A stretch of 64,000 nucleotides of DNA from Flaccisagitta enflata (Eukaryota > Chaetognatha > Sagittoidea > Aphragmophora), in contig OZ231127.1 in the NCBI GenBank assembly GCA_965153355.1, positions 11,718,001 through 11,782,000 of the forward strand. Direction: 5' to 3'. Of this stretch, positions 21,418 to 32,272 are shown piece after piece (within the stretch, counting starts at the first letter, position 1; each line of letters begins with the position of its first letter). The notes below the pieces were generated by a model, which was not told the DNA's origin, ran no database searches, and saw only the letters and a list, made by a program, of their open reading frames with translations. The translations under genes and the position numbers were made by a program.

Positions 21418-21780
21418 ATGGGAAATTTTTTCCTTCTTCTTCGTACCCCCCTCCCCCAGCCTCCAGGCCTATATCTCAGCCTTGAGGCCCATATCCCAGT
21501 CTTGAGGCCTAAATCCCAGTCTTGAGGCCCAAATCCCAGTCTTGAGGCCCTAATAAAAGTCTTGAGGCTAAAATAACCTGAACCCAAGGCCTGAATTCCA
21601 ATCTAGCCTCCAAATTCCAGCCTCAAGACTCACTGTCTGAGCTGGGATTTGAGCCTCAAGGCTGGGATAGGCCCGAGGCTTATGAGGCCTGAGGCTGGGA
21701 GGGGTGCGGCAAGAAGGAAATCCCTCGCTATGTGTGAAAAACATAGGTCATCGACCCTAGCTGCTGTTCAGCCTTCTGAC
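21364..21780. mobile_element. Family-2 foldback element (left arm)
   Basis: Begins TTTTTGGGCAGCGGCCCCAA with GTTGACCTATGTTTTCACAC, and ends AACATAGGTCATCGACCC and GCTGC. The core units AGTCTTGAGGCCCAAATCCC switch near 21640 to the opposite strand orientation (CTGGGATTTGAGCCTCAAGG). Its right-arm partner is 38915-39310. Confidence 0.75.
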
Positions 21781-22978
21781 TCCTCTAGTACACCTACTGC
21801 CTGTTCACAAAGTTGATACTGCTCAGTGGAAGCATTATTTTATAATTGTATCTACAAAGTACTAGATGGTTATGTAAAAGACCATTAGAAATGGTAAAAT
21901 ATTAAACCATATTGCAATAAATTTTTGATTTAAAATTCTCGAAATTTTTTTATGTAAATAAAGAAATTTTCATACATATTTTCTTTTTAAAATCTTTTAC
22001 GTTGTTTTCTGACTCCAAATATTTATAAATCATATAGATATAAAGAATATTGTGCACTATAATGCCTGTAAAGCCACAAATGATATTAGGATGTCTCTTC
22101 TTCCAACAACAGAATTTGTTTCAGTAGTTGGTTAGAATGTAACTTAAGTACATTTAGTAGGCATATGTCACTGCTTATGACTAATTTTCATTATGTGTCG
22201 TAAAATTGTGTTTGATGGACATGGACACAAATGCTAATGCATTTAGGGGACTTTTGTTTGATATGAGAAATTAGAGTGTTGTGGTTGACACTGAAGCAGA
22301 AACACAACAGACTTTGTTCAATTGAGTGAAACCCCAGTCATGGCCAGACTCTGCCACCCTGCCTAAGGCTCAACGTTCAATCACAGAGGCTCGATCCAAC
22401 CAATCTCAACTCACTAGAACTGACCAAGATTAGTCTCAACCCGAGGCCGATCCTGGGTCCTCGGGAGGCTCACCACCCGAGGCTCAGTCTCGTTCGTCAA
22501 ATCGCATATTGATGCTCACCGCCTAGATCCTCACCCGCATAGTCGCCGGCCCTTCGCTGCCTTCCTGCCACAACATACCACGGCAATGGTACCGCCACGC
22601 TTATATTGATTATGAGAAAATGATAAAAGGCAGCATATGAGTAGCTGGGCGACGAATCCGTTGGAATTAGCTTGATTGATTTCAACAGATTTCAACAGAT
22701 ATTTACTATAAATTTACATTATTGATACAGCTTTTTGTCCACTTAACGCTGGTTTTGCCTCCGAGGGAAATCATTTAACGATGCGATGAGCAGAGATAAA
22801 TTTGTTTATCAAGCATATAGGTCACCATTATTACCGGTTTAACATTAAAATACAAAGTTGTCTGATTTTCATTTCTGCTCATCAAGGGTTTTAGCGCAAC
22901 TTGCGGAATATCAACTCAAATACCCTTTGCGCCTAAATTGGGGCAAAAATTTTATGTTAACTGGCATTTTAGCGGCAG
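21781..22978. other. Left-arm sequence, no gene
   Basis: AT-rich to 22300, then GAGGCTCA/CCGAGGCTC-rich sequence. Partly homologous to 37350-37810 and 38440-38870. No supported exon. Confidence 0.4.
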
Positions 22979-24560
22979 GGCTCGCACGCTTGCACACATT
23001 TACACTTCCAATGTCGGGCTGGTAAGGGGAATGTCCGTCTGTCATGTTTTGAAATTATGACTTTGAGGTACTAAAATTTAGGTATACACATCTTTTGTAG
23101 ATTTGTGAGTATTTTTGTTATACTTTGTTATTTCAGGTACTTACATTTAGGTACTTCTCTCAGATATTTTTTGTATTTTCATTTGGTATTTTGCAGCTTG
23201 GTGTTTTATATTTTTAGCATTTTTAAGGTTTTGGTGTTTTTATTTTTAATATTTTTAAGAGCATTGGATTTTTTTTTGGTATTTGCAGGTGTTTGTAGGT
23301 ATTTTCAGGTATTTTTGGGTATTTTTAGAATATATTGATTTATTTATATTTTAAAAACATTGTGGAATATAGTGATATTGTGATATTTGAGACAGGTATA
23401 TAGTGCATGGAATGTAGGTATGAAAAGAAAATGATGAATGAAGAAATGATAGAAAGAAGGGGGAAGGAAGGAGGGAAAGAAGGAAGGAAGGAAGGAAGGA
23501 AGGAAGGAATATGTACATAGTTGTGTGTGTTTTTGTAAAACAGAGCATGCAACTGTTAACCTGTTGGGCATATGTGATTATCTGACTATGTGATTATGTG
23601 ATAATATGCGTTACTTAAGGGCACTTTTTGTAAATTATGTCATGTAATATTGTGATAAAGTCATTATGTCAATATGTTATTTTGTAAATATGTTATTATG
23701 TTATCATGTTATTATGTAATTATGCTATTATGTTAGTATATTATTATGTTAGGAGCCCAATAGCTATATCTATAGCTATGTCTATGCCTTTGTTGAGAAG
23801 ATGTAGATTTGACAGTATGTAAGTACGTAAGTGGCATGCAAGGCAGGCAGCATGTATGTGTAGTAAGCATGCATAGCAATATGTACATGTTAGGCATATG
23901 CAGCATATACATGCATGTGTTTTCAGGCTGTATATGCAGGCATGTGTTACAAGCATGTCATAAAGTATGGTATGCATGTGCATGTGGAGACAGGCTAGGT
24001 CAAGTAGCATGCAAGGCGCATATAGGCACATGGGGCATGCAGCATGGCGTGGGGCACAGGCAGGTAAGGTATGCAGCATGCAGGCAAGTATGCAGGCATG
24101 TGCATGTAGGCATGTAGCAAGCATGAGTAAGGATGTCGTAGCATGTGATAAGCATGTGTCATGTAAGTATGCTGTAAGTATGTAGCATGTATATGGCTGT
24201 ATAGCATGTAAGTAAGTATGTATGTATGTATGTATGTATGTATGTGTATGTATGTATAGCATGTATGATATGTAAGTATGTATATGTAAGTATGTGGCAT
24301 GTAGTTATATGTATATGTATATATGTATGTAGTATGTATGTAGTATATATGTATATATATATATAACATAGGCATGTAATATGTATATGTAATTAAATAT
24401 GTAATAACAGTATGTTGTAGCATATATGTATATGTTATGTAGTATGTAGCATGTATTAAGTATGTAGTATGCTATATGTAGTATATTATGTTGTGTGTAT
24501 GAGTTGTGTAGTTTTTGTGTAATTTCTTACACATGATTTGTTGTTTGTTGTTCTTCTTTT
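22979..24560 (-). mobile_element. Family-1 element with TATG/GTATTTTTG arrays (left arm)
   Basis: Starts at the right with the degraded word complement GCTCGCACGCTTGCAC (22979). In + orientation it runs through GTACTTA units, GTATTTTTGGGTATTTTTAG units (23100-23340), a GGAAGGAAGGAA tract (23459-23508), and a long GTATGTA/GCATGTAG array (23800-24480). The partner 35486-37342 has the same order in inverse, but its arrays have different unit sequence and length. Cys/His-rich frames here are array translations. Confidence 0.65.
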
Positions 24561-25505
24561 TTAGTCAACAGTTAGAGCTATAGAATAAAACTATATTCAC
24601 CAAAGCCCACATTAGCCAGAAAAACCATACCCGGTTACTTCATTGTAATAGTGAAGCGAGAGCGACTTATCTGAGATCTCATTACTCTATGGTGAGCTGC
24701 ATAAACAATCACGAAAACCACACAGATCAGCCAATTGAGCATCTTTGGGATTGCTGATTGAATATCCTGGATAGTTAAATGTGCAATAGTTCATTATAAA
24801 GAAAATTAATGAACGTTCACTTTAATTCCAAGATACCGTGCTGTTTTTCCAGATCGGGACCGATGCCAGTCTGAGTATTTAGACGATTGATTTTTTCCAT
24901 TTTCAATGATGGTGCTTTAGTATCTGATGATAAGTGTTAAATTCCATTTTTTTACGCCACTGATGAGTTTTTGCTCTTTAAGAATTCCAGTCGCACGTTT
25001 ATCTAACACTTCACACCTGACTAGGCACCTGAGCCAATAGCTTAAATTACATGAAAAGCATACTTTCTAGCTAAGGGGACAAATTTACATGGAGAAAGGC
25101 CGATGAGCTTTAGAGCCTGTTGCACTCATCCTTCACTGGGGTTAACTAGAAGTACAAGTTTTCAAAATTATAAGTCATTGAAACACGCCAGATTCATCTG
25201 GCCTTTTCTCAGCCCCCAGATCAAGGTGCTCTAGTCGTCGAATTGACTGGCTGATTGCGCCTCTGCGTAAATTGCACGATTTTCGAAATCGACATAACCG
25301 CGGTCTTGTAGCTGCTGTTTTCAACATTTGCTGGGTTACTTTTTAGATAGTTAAATGTTCACACTTCTCGACCATTCTCAATAATTAGCCTTTATATAAT
25401 GGCGCCGCTATGATCGACTGGGACCGGGCATTCATATGCATAGGCGTCATAAATATCTGATAACACAAATACTACGGAGAGGCGCGTTCGATGATTATTG
25501 CAACA
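24561..25505. other. Left-arm sequence, diverged partner of 34340-35470
   Basis: Shared words are GTTAGAGCTATAGAATAAAA, GAACGTTCACTTTAATTCCA and AAGCATACTTTCTAGCT. No gene. It is much rearranged relative to the right arm. Confidence 0.45.
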
Positions 25506-25680
25506 TTAGAATATAGTTAACCCGTAAGTCACGATTTCGACTAACAGTTTCGAAATATTGACTTCTGTTATTGCCAACAAAGGAAATAAAGAAATAACTG
25601 AAGGGGACCATGAATCAAACGGTTATGCGGAATTGCGCGCATGCAAACCGTTAGATGTTCACCCGTGGTGAAATATGACA
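25506..25680. mobile_element. Decayed MITE, family A (left arm)
   Basis: Partner of 34143-34319. It keeps TTATTGCCAACAAAGGAAAT and GGGGACCATGAAT, while both terminal repeats are strongly mutated (AGTTAACCCGTAAGTCACG instead of the regular end). The partner's ends are almost perfect. Confidence 0.55.
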
Positions 25681-27458
25681 GCCATGTTAAACGAGAATCG
25701 GTTTTGCCGTCAGATTCAACCGTACCGTTTGGGATATTGTGCCTTGATGAGCTCGTTCACCTATCATCCAGGTCAACATTGAGTTACGGTTGTCCTAGCC
25801 CGCCTGCTGAGCGTTGAAACTGTCATTTCATTGCTCAGCAAATCTGAGATACGAAGAAAGAAAAGCTCGCAAAATTCGAAATGATGCACAACATGATCTC
25901 TGAATTATCGAGTGTCTTCGAATAAATGGAAGCCAATAAACGCACTGCTGATTCTTCCGCCTGAATAAATGGTGAAACAGATCCAAAAGGTATTGCAGAT
26001 ACATTCGTTCTTTACTTTGAATCTGCGTATGGCATAACATTATACACATGAACACAGAATCATTTAGTCGTCTTTACATCACACACTCCACCATCACCGA
26101 CATCAATGACATTAAGTCATATTTTCATGATGAATGATCGCATCGTAGAAAGACAACCAAATTTTCGACTTTGTCGTCCTGAGCACATACTACATGGAAG
26201 TCCATCTCTCATATCCCATTTACACCTTTTATTCAATGGACTCATCCAACATGGGTACGTCCCTACCGAATTTCTACGCGGAATCATTACTCCAATCGTT
26301 AAAGATTCTCAAGGTGATTTGTCGGATACCTCAAATTACAGAGGCATCACTTTGAGTTGTTTGCCGGCCAAGTTGTTTGAGTTTGTCATTCAACTAAAGA
26401 CTTCGAATCTTCTCCTTACTGATGAGTTGCAATTCGGATTTAAGAAGAAAACAAGCACAAGTCATGCTTTATTCACTCTGAAATCTACCGTTGACCACTT
26501 CCTTAGCAACGGTTCTAACGTTTATGTTGCATTTCTCGATTGCACAAAAGCTTTCGATCGGATATCCCACTTTGGATTATTCTCTAAACTCATGAAACGT
26601 CGCATACCACTGTGCATTCTCATGTGCCTTATATTTTGGTATTTAAACATGAGTTGTCGCGTCAGATGGGGAACAGAATTAAGTAAAGAGTTTAGTGTGC
26701 CACTAGGCATAAAACAAGGCGGAATAAACTCCCCAGACCAATTCGGCGTCTATTTTGACGATTTATGTCACTTACTGCGTCAACTTCAAGTTGGATGCTA
26801 CATGCTTGGACTCTTTCTCGCGGTGTTACTCTTCGCAGACGACATTTGTCTCATGGCACCGACAAGATCTGCCTTGAACAAACTTATAGAGAAGTGCTCT
26901 GAGTATTGCTCTGAATTTGGGCTCTCATTTAATGCCAAAAAATCAAAAGTCATGTTGTTCTCAAAGCATACAATCAATCATGACGCTCTCAAACCGGTCA
27001 CTCTTAATGGAGTCATTTTAGAGTACACAAACTCCGTCACCTACCTTGGCACATTGATTGTCAATGATAAAGGATTCTCTTACTCAAGTGATAACGATCT
27101 TGTGAAGTTCTATCGGGCATCTAACACCATTCTCAACGCGGTTACTAAACCTAGTGAGGAAATTATCCTGCAATTACTCTACACCAATTGCATACCGACT
27201 CTCACTTATGCCTGTGCGGTCAAAAATTATTCCTCCAGACAAATGCAAAGCTGTAATACAGCCGTCAATGACGCTATTCGCCTTATATTCGGCTACAACA
27301 GATGGGAAAGTATCAGAGCCCTTCGCGATTCTTTTGGTTACAAATCGATCACTGACATTTTTGGTCAGGCTAGAAAAAAGTTCTTTGGTCGTTTGCCTGA
27401 TCACTCTAACTCTATTGTCTCCCGCCTCGCTTGTCATTATAATTTGCCGGTAGAATAG
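25681..27458 (+). pseudogene. Non-LTR retrotransposon (LINE) reverse transcriptase, left-arm copy
   Basis: The open frame 26106-27458 (450 codons) holds RT motifs in order: TSNYRGITLSCLPAKLFE (about residue 78), FLDCTKAFDRIS (first catalytic Asp, about 143), GIKQGGINSPDQF (about 201), LLFADDICLMA (FADD catalytic box, about 244) and SVTYLGTLIV (about 311). Residues 1-25 are not native: upstream sequence (25681-26160) is a scrambled, deleted version of the right-arm N-terminal part. No endonuclease domain is found upstream. The copy is 5'-truncated and immobile. Clade unresolved within the CR1/Jockey/RTE-like groups. Confidence 0.85.
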
Positions 27459-28080
27459 GTTTAACTGACTTGTTGGATGTTGTTATGCTACTGTCACTTT
27501 TTTGTTGACGAATATAAAGAGCTCATATGGAACATTGGTAAATGCCCATTGCCGTGGTTGTCCAAAGCGATTCTCAAGAGTTCTTAAGAGTCATTCTATC
27601 TCATTACCCTTTATTTCTAATCCTTTTTGGGCAGTAGGACACAGGGGTAAATTTCCAAATGTCTGTCCATCCGTATGTCCATCCATCCCCCCCAAGGGCC
27701 CTCTCAGACCCCAAATCAGCCATCTCAGGCCCCAAATCAGCTCTCTTAGGCCCCAAATCCGCCCTCTCAGGCCCATAATCAGTCCTCTGAGGTCCAAAAC
27801 TGAGCGCTCTCAGGCCAAAAATCAGCCCTCTTAGGTTCTAAATTTGCCCATACTTCAACTATCAGTCGTTTAGTCTCAGCGTCCAAAAAGATTTACTCAG
27901 GAAGGAGGGAAAGAAAGGAGGAAGGAAGGAGGGAAGGAAAGAAGGGAGGAAAGAAGGACGGAGAGAGAAGGAAGGAGTTTGCTGGAAGAGCGAGGAGAGG
28001 AGCAAGAGCGAAGGAGCATGAGCTAACAGAATGAGACAGTAGATGTCGTCTAGACTTGGAAATATGGGGGAGCTCATAAC
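27459..28080. mobile_element. LINE tail, family-2 element and GGAA tract
   Basis: Past the RT stop, 27627-27870 holds TTTTTGGGCAGTAGGACACA, a CCATCCGTATGTCCATCC tract and a 20-bp array of CCTCTCAGGCCCCAAATCAG units. Then a GGAAGGAAAGAAGG tract follows at 27896-27985. The partner is 31640-32229. No gene. Confidence 0.6.
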
Positions 28081-28688
28081 CTAAGCATCAGTACAATGAG
28101 GGGACTGATCTTTTGCTGGTGTAATGTATAGACCCTCAGGGGTTGAGGATGGGGTATGGCATCCCCCTACGGCTTACCTTACAAAAAAAACTTTTAGTAT
28201 AAAACATTAGGATCAATCACTTTTATGGCAGAATTTCAGCTTCATTTATTCGCTTTAATTGCAAAACCAGCCTGGGATTTGAAACTGGAACCTTCAAAGA
28301 AATAAACTGATCATGATAAATCTGAAGTTAAGTGAGTTAACCACTAGACCAATTCCGACAGCTGTTCAAGTGGAGCTAATATGATTAAGTTAATTCAAAA
28401 CAATTTTCTATCCACAGAGCTGCCATACCCCATTGTCAACCCTATAGGACATAAGCATTATACGCACACAGTTTCATTTCATTGGCACAAATAGTAGTTA
28501 TGATACGAGGGCCCCCGTATTTCCAAGTATAGATGACATCTACTGTACATGAGTATGTAGATGTGAATCTGTACAACGGAGCAAGCAACTGTTGGCCTGT
28601 TGGGCTTGTGTTTTTCTCCAAATTCATTACTCAGAAATACCCAAGATTGGGGCTTCAAATACACTCATATCACATGCTTCCTCAACAG
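28081..28688. other. Left-arm sequence with a tRNA-derived SINE-like repeat (28255-28375, - strand)
   Basis: On the - strand TTGGTCTAGTGGTTAACTCA (A-box-like, tRNA-Glu-type) is followed ~45 bp on by GAAGGTTCCAGTTTCAAATC (B-box-like). 28560-28600 carries CAACTGTTGGCCTGTTGGGC, the inverse of a family-1 start. No coding exon before 28689. Confidence 0.5.
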
Positions 28689-28772
28689 GTGAAGCCAATC
28701 CTAATTCCTAATTGCGACGCTTGCGACGGGTTGGTGAGACCAGACATCATTTTCTTTGGCGAAGACCCTCAG
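28689..28772 (+). CDS. Sirtuin zinc-ribbon exon, copy in left arm
   Basis: After TTCCTCAACAG, an 84 bp phase-0 exon encodes VKPILIPNCDACDGLVRPDI then IFFGEDPQ, and is followed by GTAGGC. It matches the sirtuin stretch holding the second CxxC zinc pair and the (V/I)(K/R)PDI(V/I)FFGE signature. In the deacetylase this part packs against the NAD-binding core. No neighbouring sirtuin exon is on the + strand, so this inverted copy is probably not spliced into a full enzyme. Confidence 0.8.
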
Positions 28773-28870
28773 GTAGGCATCCTAGCCCTCAGGTAGGCAT
28801 CCCAGCCCTCAGGAAGGCATTCCGGCCCTCAAGTTGGCATTGCAGGCCTCAAGTAGGCATCCTAGCGCCT
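28763..28870 (+). repeat. Minisatellite grown from the sirtuin exon's donor site
   Basis: CCCTCAGGTAGGCATCC, the exon end plus donor, is repeated about five times at ~20 bp spacing with drift (CCCTCAGGAAGGCATTCC, CCTCAAGTTGGCATTGC). Two units keep an intact CAG|GTAGGC. The unit resembles family-2 array units. Confidence 0.85.
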
Positions 28871-29389
28871 CAAAATTGTAAGGTTTTGAACAGATTGCAA
28901 GGTCAATCACTATCTTTATTATCAAAGATTTGATGATCTTATCAGCAGAATATAAAGCGCTTCATACTTTCATCAAACACATTGTTTTATTATTGAAACA
29001 AGGCCGGATACAAGGCTATCCCAGTCGCGGATGGTTGGGCAGCAAAAAACCGCTTGGTATTCAAAAATGTGATGGACATACGGATATACGGACTTACGGA
29101 CAGAAGCAGAAAATGCAGAAAACACATGAAAATCAGGGACTGACTTGCAGCAGTGGTAGCGGCAAGCAGCGGCAGAGGATTCAAAACAAGCTGCGGTTCC
29201 TTTATTGTTAAGGAATTTTGGAAAATAGTGTCCATTTAGAAATCAAAAGCGCTCTATCTTCTACATGGATTCGAGCATTGCCCACTTACACCACACACTG
29301 CAAGTTTAGACACCCCCTCATTGCTTTATATTGGGCACATTTCTAGTCACAGACAGATGCGTTTTAATGGGCCACTTGGTAGTTGGCTA
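28871..29389. other. Left-arm sequence with a family-1 5' half (28997-29110)
   Basis: AACAAGGCCGGATACAAGGC, CCCAGTCGCGGATGGTTGGG and AAAAAACCGCTTGG, then GACATACGGATATACGG mark a family-1 5' half (+). No gene. Confidence 0.55.
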
Positions 29390-29556
29390 CAGTGAAGCTT
29401 CACTAGAGCGCACTTGCGCATGTCCACCTAAAAGGCATGCAACTCACAGTCCCATGAAAGATTTTATAGTTATATCTATATTGGCAATAAGGCAGCTTCA
29501 CTATAAGGCATTATTTAACCCAGTGCCATGGAATGCGCTCAAGTGAAGCTTAACTG
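29390..29556. mobile_element. MITE, family B (left arm)
   Basis: 167 bp with TA at 29388-29389 and 29557-29558. Its ends are CAGTGAAGCTTCACTAGAGC and GCTCAAGTGAAGCTTAACTG. Nearly identical to 30120-30286, its inverted-repeat partner. Confidence 0.8.
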
Positions 29557-29771
29557 TATGTTCATTTGCTTTCAAGGCTCACTCACAGTGCAGCGCTATG
29601 CTGGCTTCGCTCGCTCGCTCCAATTGCTGGCTCGCTTACTCATTTTGCTCGGTCCCTTGTGGGTTGGCTAAAATTCACATCTTGTAAACGCTTATTTGGT
29701 TGTCAGTTGAAACAGGCCCTTACCGGCCAGGGTCCCCTATTGAAAATTACTTTTAATCAGGTCGCCCAAGG
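29557..29771. other. Innermost part of left arm
   Basis: Includes GCTTCGCTCGCTCGCTCC and the last paired bases GTCGCCCAAGG (29761-29771). No gene. The reverse-complement pairing with 29905-30119 appears exact here. Confidence 0.8.
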
Positions 29772-29904
29772 TCATCCTAAGGCATTTTAAGTCATTCTAA
29801 GTCATTTCAAGTCTGTAAGTCTCGCACGCGACTTATAGGTGTTGGCCTTGTTCCGATTTACAACCAAGCAAAGCAAGGCAACGATATTGCTGACCACAAA
29901 TTGC
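29772..29904. other. Spacer of the giant inverted repeat
   Basis: Unpaired 133 bp. Its first 81 bp are the 5' end of a family-1 element on the - strand (TCATTCTAAGTCATTTC units, AAGTCTCGCACGCGACTTAT, AGGTGTTGGCCTTGTT to 29852). The remainder (TTTACAACCAAGCAAAGCAA) resembles 55650-55680. The centre therefore coincides with a family-1 terminus. Confidence 0.8.
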
Positions 29905-30119
29905 CCTTGGGCGACCTGATTAAAAGTAATTTTCAATAGGGGACCCTGGCCGGTAAGGGCCTGTTTCAACTGACAACCAAATAAGCGTTTACAAGATGTG
30001 AATTTTAGCCAACCCACAAGGGACCGAGCAAAATGAGTAAGCGAGCCAGCAATTGGAGCGAGCGAGCGAAGCCAGCATAGCGCTGCACTGTGAGTGAGCC
30101 TTGAAAGCAAATGAACATA
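29905..30119. other. Innermost part of right arm
   Basis: Begins CCTTGGGCGAC, pairing with 29761-29771, and mirrors 29557-29771. No gene. Confidence 0.8.
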
Positions 30120-30286
30120 CAGTTAAGCTTCACTTGAGCGCATTCCATGGCACTGGGTTGAATAATGCCTTATAGTGAAGCTGCCTTATTGCCAATATAG
30201 ATATAACTATAAAATCTTTCATGGGACTGTGAGTTGCATGCCTTTTAGGTGGACATGCGCAAGTGCGCTCTAGTGAAGCTTCACTG
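30120..30286. mobile_element. MITE, family B (right arm)
   Basis: Mirror of 29390-29556 with only a few base differences. TA flanks are at 30118-30119 and 30287-30288. Confidence 0.8.
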
Positions 30287-30912
30287 TAGCCAACTACCAA
30301 GTGGCCCATAAAAAGGCATCTGTCTGTGACTAGAAATGTGCCCAATATAAAGCAATGAGGGGGTGTCTAAACTTGCAGTGTGTGGTGTAAGTGGGCAATG
30401 CTCGAATCCATGTAGAAGATAGAGCGCTTTTGATTTCTAAATGGACACTATTTTCCAAAATTCCTTAACAATAAAGGAACCGCAGCTTGTTTTGAATCCT
30501 CTGCCGCTGCTTGCCGCTACCACTGCTGCAAGTCAGTCCCTGATTTTCATGTGTTTTCTGCATTTTCTGCTTCTGTCCGTAAGTCCGTATATCCGTATGT
30601 CCATCACATTTTTGAATACCAAGCGGTTTTTTGCTGCCCAACCATCCGCGACTGGGATAGCCTTGTATCCGGCCTTGTTTCAATAATAAAACAATGGGTT
30701 TGATGAAAGTATGAAGCGCTTTATATTCTGCTGATAAGATCATCAAATCTTTGTTAAAGTTGATAATAAAGATAGTGGTTGACCTTGCAATCTGTTCAAA
30801 ACCTTACAATTTTGAGGCGCTAGGATGCCTACTTGAGGCCTGCAATGCCAACTTGAGGGCCGGGATGCCTTCCTGAGGGCTGGGATGCCTACCTGAGGGC
30901 TAGGATGCCTAC
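30287..30912. other. Right-arm sequence with a family-1 5' half (30571-30680, - strand)
   Basis: Mirror of 28773-29389. It includes the donor-derived minisatellite (about 30815-30915) in inverse. No other gene. Confidence 0.55.
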
Positions 30913-30996
30913 CTGAGGGTCTTCGCCAAAGAAAATGATGTCTGGTCTCACCAACCCGTCGCAAGCGTCGCAATTAGGAATTAGGATTGGCTTCAC
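30913..30996 (-). CDS. Sirtuin zinc-ribbon exon, copy in right arm
   Basis: Identical in coding sequence and splice sites to 28689-28772, but on the - strand, the same strand as the sirtuin exon at 49172-49388 that lies 18 kb upstream in transcription order. It encodes the second zinc CxxC (PNCDACDGLVRPDIIFFGE). This is the better candidate for the exon used by the gene. The exon between them (NAD-binding YTQNID...HG region and first CxxC) was not found, nor the C-terminal exons. Confidence 0.75.
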
Positions 30997-31639
30997 CTGT
31001 TGAGGAAGCATGTGATATGAGTGTATTTGAAGCCCCAATCTTGGGTATTTCTGAGTAATGAATTTGGAGAAAAACACAAGCCCAACAGGCCAACAGTTGC
31101 TTGCTCCGTTGTACAGATTCACATCTACATACTCATGTACAGTAGATGTCATCTATACTTGGAAATACGGGGGCCCTCGTATCATAGCTACTATTTGTGC
31201 CAATGAAATGAAACTGTGTGCGTATAATGCTTATGTCCTATAGGGTTGACAATGGGGTATGGCAGCTCTGTGGATAGAAAATTGTTTTGAATTAACTTAA
31301 TCATATTAGCTCCACTTGAACAGCTGTCGGAATTGGTCTAGTGGTTAACTCACTTAACTTCAGATTTATCATGATCAGTTTATTTCTTTGAAGGTTCCAG
31401 TTTCAAATCCCAGGCTGGTTTTGCAATTAAAGCGAATAAATGAAGCTGAAATTCTGCCATAAAAGTGATTGATCCTAATGTTTTATACTAAAAGTTTTTT
31501 TTGTAAGGTAAGCCGTAGGGGGATGCCATACCCCATCCTCAACCCCTGAGGGTCTATACATTACACCATCAAAAGATCAGTCCCCTCATTGTACTGATGC
31601 TTAGGTTATGAGCTCCCCCATATTTCCAAGTCTAGACGA
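30997..31639. other. Right-arm sequence with a tRNA-derived SINE-like repeat (31305-31425, + strand)
   Basis: TTGGTCTAGTGGTTAACTCA and GAAGGTTCCAGTTTCAAATC in + orientation mirror 28255-28375. No coding exon. Confidence 0.5.
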
Positions 31640-32272
31640 CATCTACTGTACTCATTCTGTCCAACCTCCCTTCTTTCCTTCCTTTCTTGCTTCCTCTCCT
31701 CCTTTCTTCCAACCATCTGTTCCCTCCTTCCTTCCTCCCCTCCTTCCTTTCGTCCTTCCTCCCTTCTCTCCGTCCTTCTTTCCTCCCTTCTTTCCTTCCC
31801 TCCTTCCTTCCTCCTTTCTTTCCCTCCTTCCTGAGTAAATCTTTTTGGACGCTGAGACTAAACGACTGATAGTTGAAGTATGGGCAAATTTAGAACCTAA
31901 GAGGGCTGATTTTTGGCCTGAGAGCGCTCAGTTTTGGACCTCAGAGGACTGATTATGGGCCTGAGAGGGCGGATTTGGGGCCTAAGAGAGCTGATTTGGG
32001 GCCTGAGATGGCTGATTTGGGGTCTGAGAGGGCCCTTGGGGGGGATGGATGGACATACGGATGGACAGACATTTGGAAATTTACCCCTGTGTCCTACTGC
32101 CCAAAAAGGATTAGAAATAAAGGGTAATGAGATAGAATGACTCTTAAGAACTCTTGAGAATCGCTTTGGACAACCACGGCAATGGGCATTTACCAATGTT
32201 CCATATGAGCTCTTTATATTCGTCAACAAAAAAGTGACAGTAGCATAACAACATCCAACAAGTCAGTTAAAC
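31640..32272. mobile_element. CCTT tract, family-2 element and LINE tail (right arm)
   Basis: CCTTCCTTTCTTGC-type tract 31665-31830 (longer than its ~90 bp partner), then family-2 array units CTGATTTGGGGCCTGAGAGG (31865-32040), GGGATGGATGGACATACGG, and GTCCTACTGCCCAAAAAGG (about 32105). Confidence 0.6.

Noticed and set aside
23744-24423. Cys/His-rich frames resembling zinc-finger proteins
   Set aside because: Cys and His come from TGTATG/CATGCA array units. The spacing is irregular and stops differ between arms.
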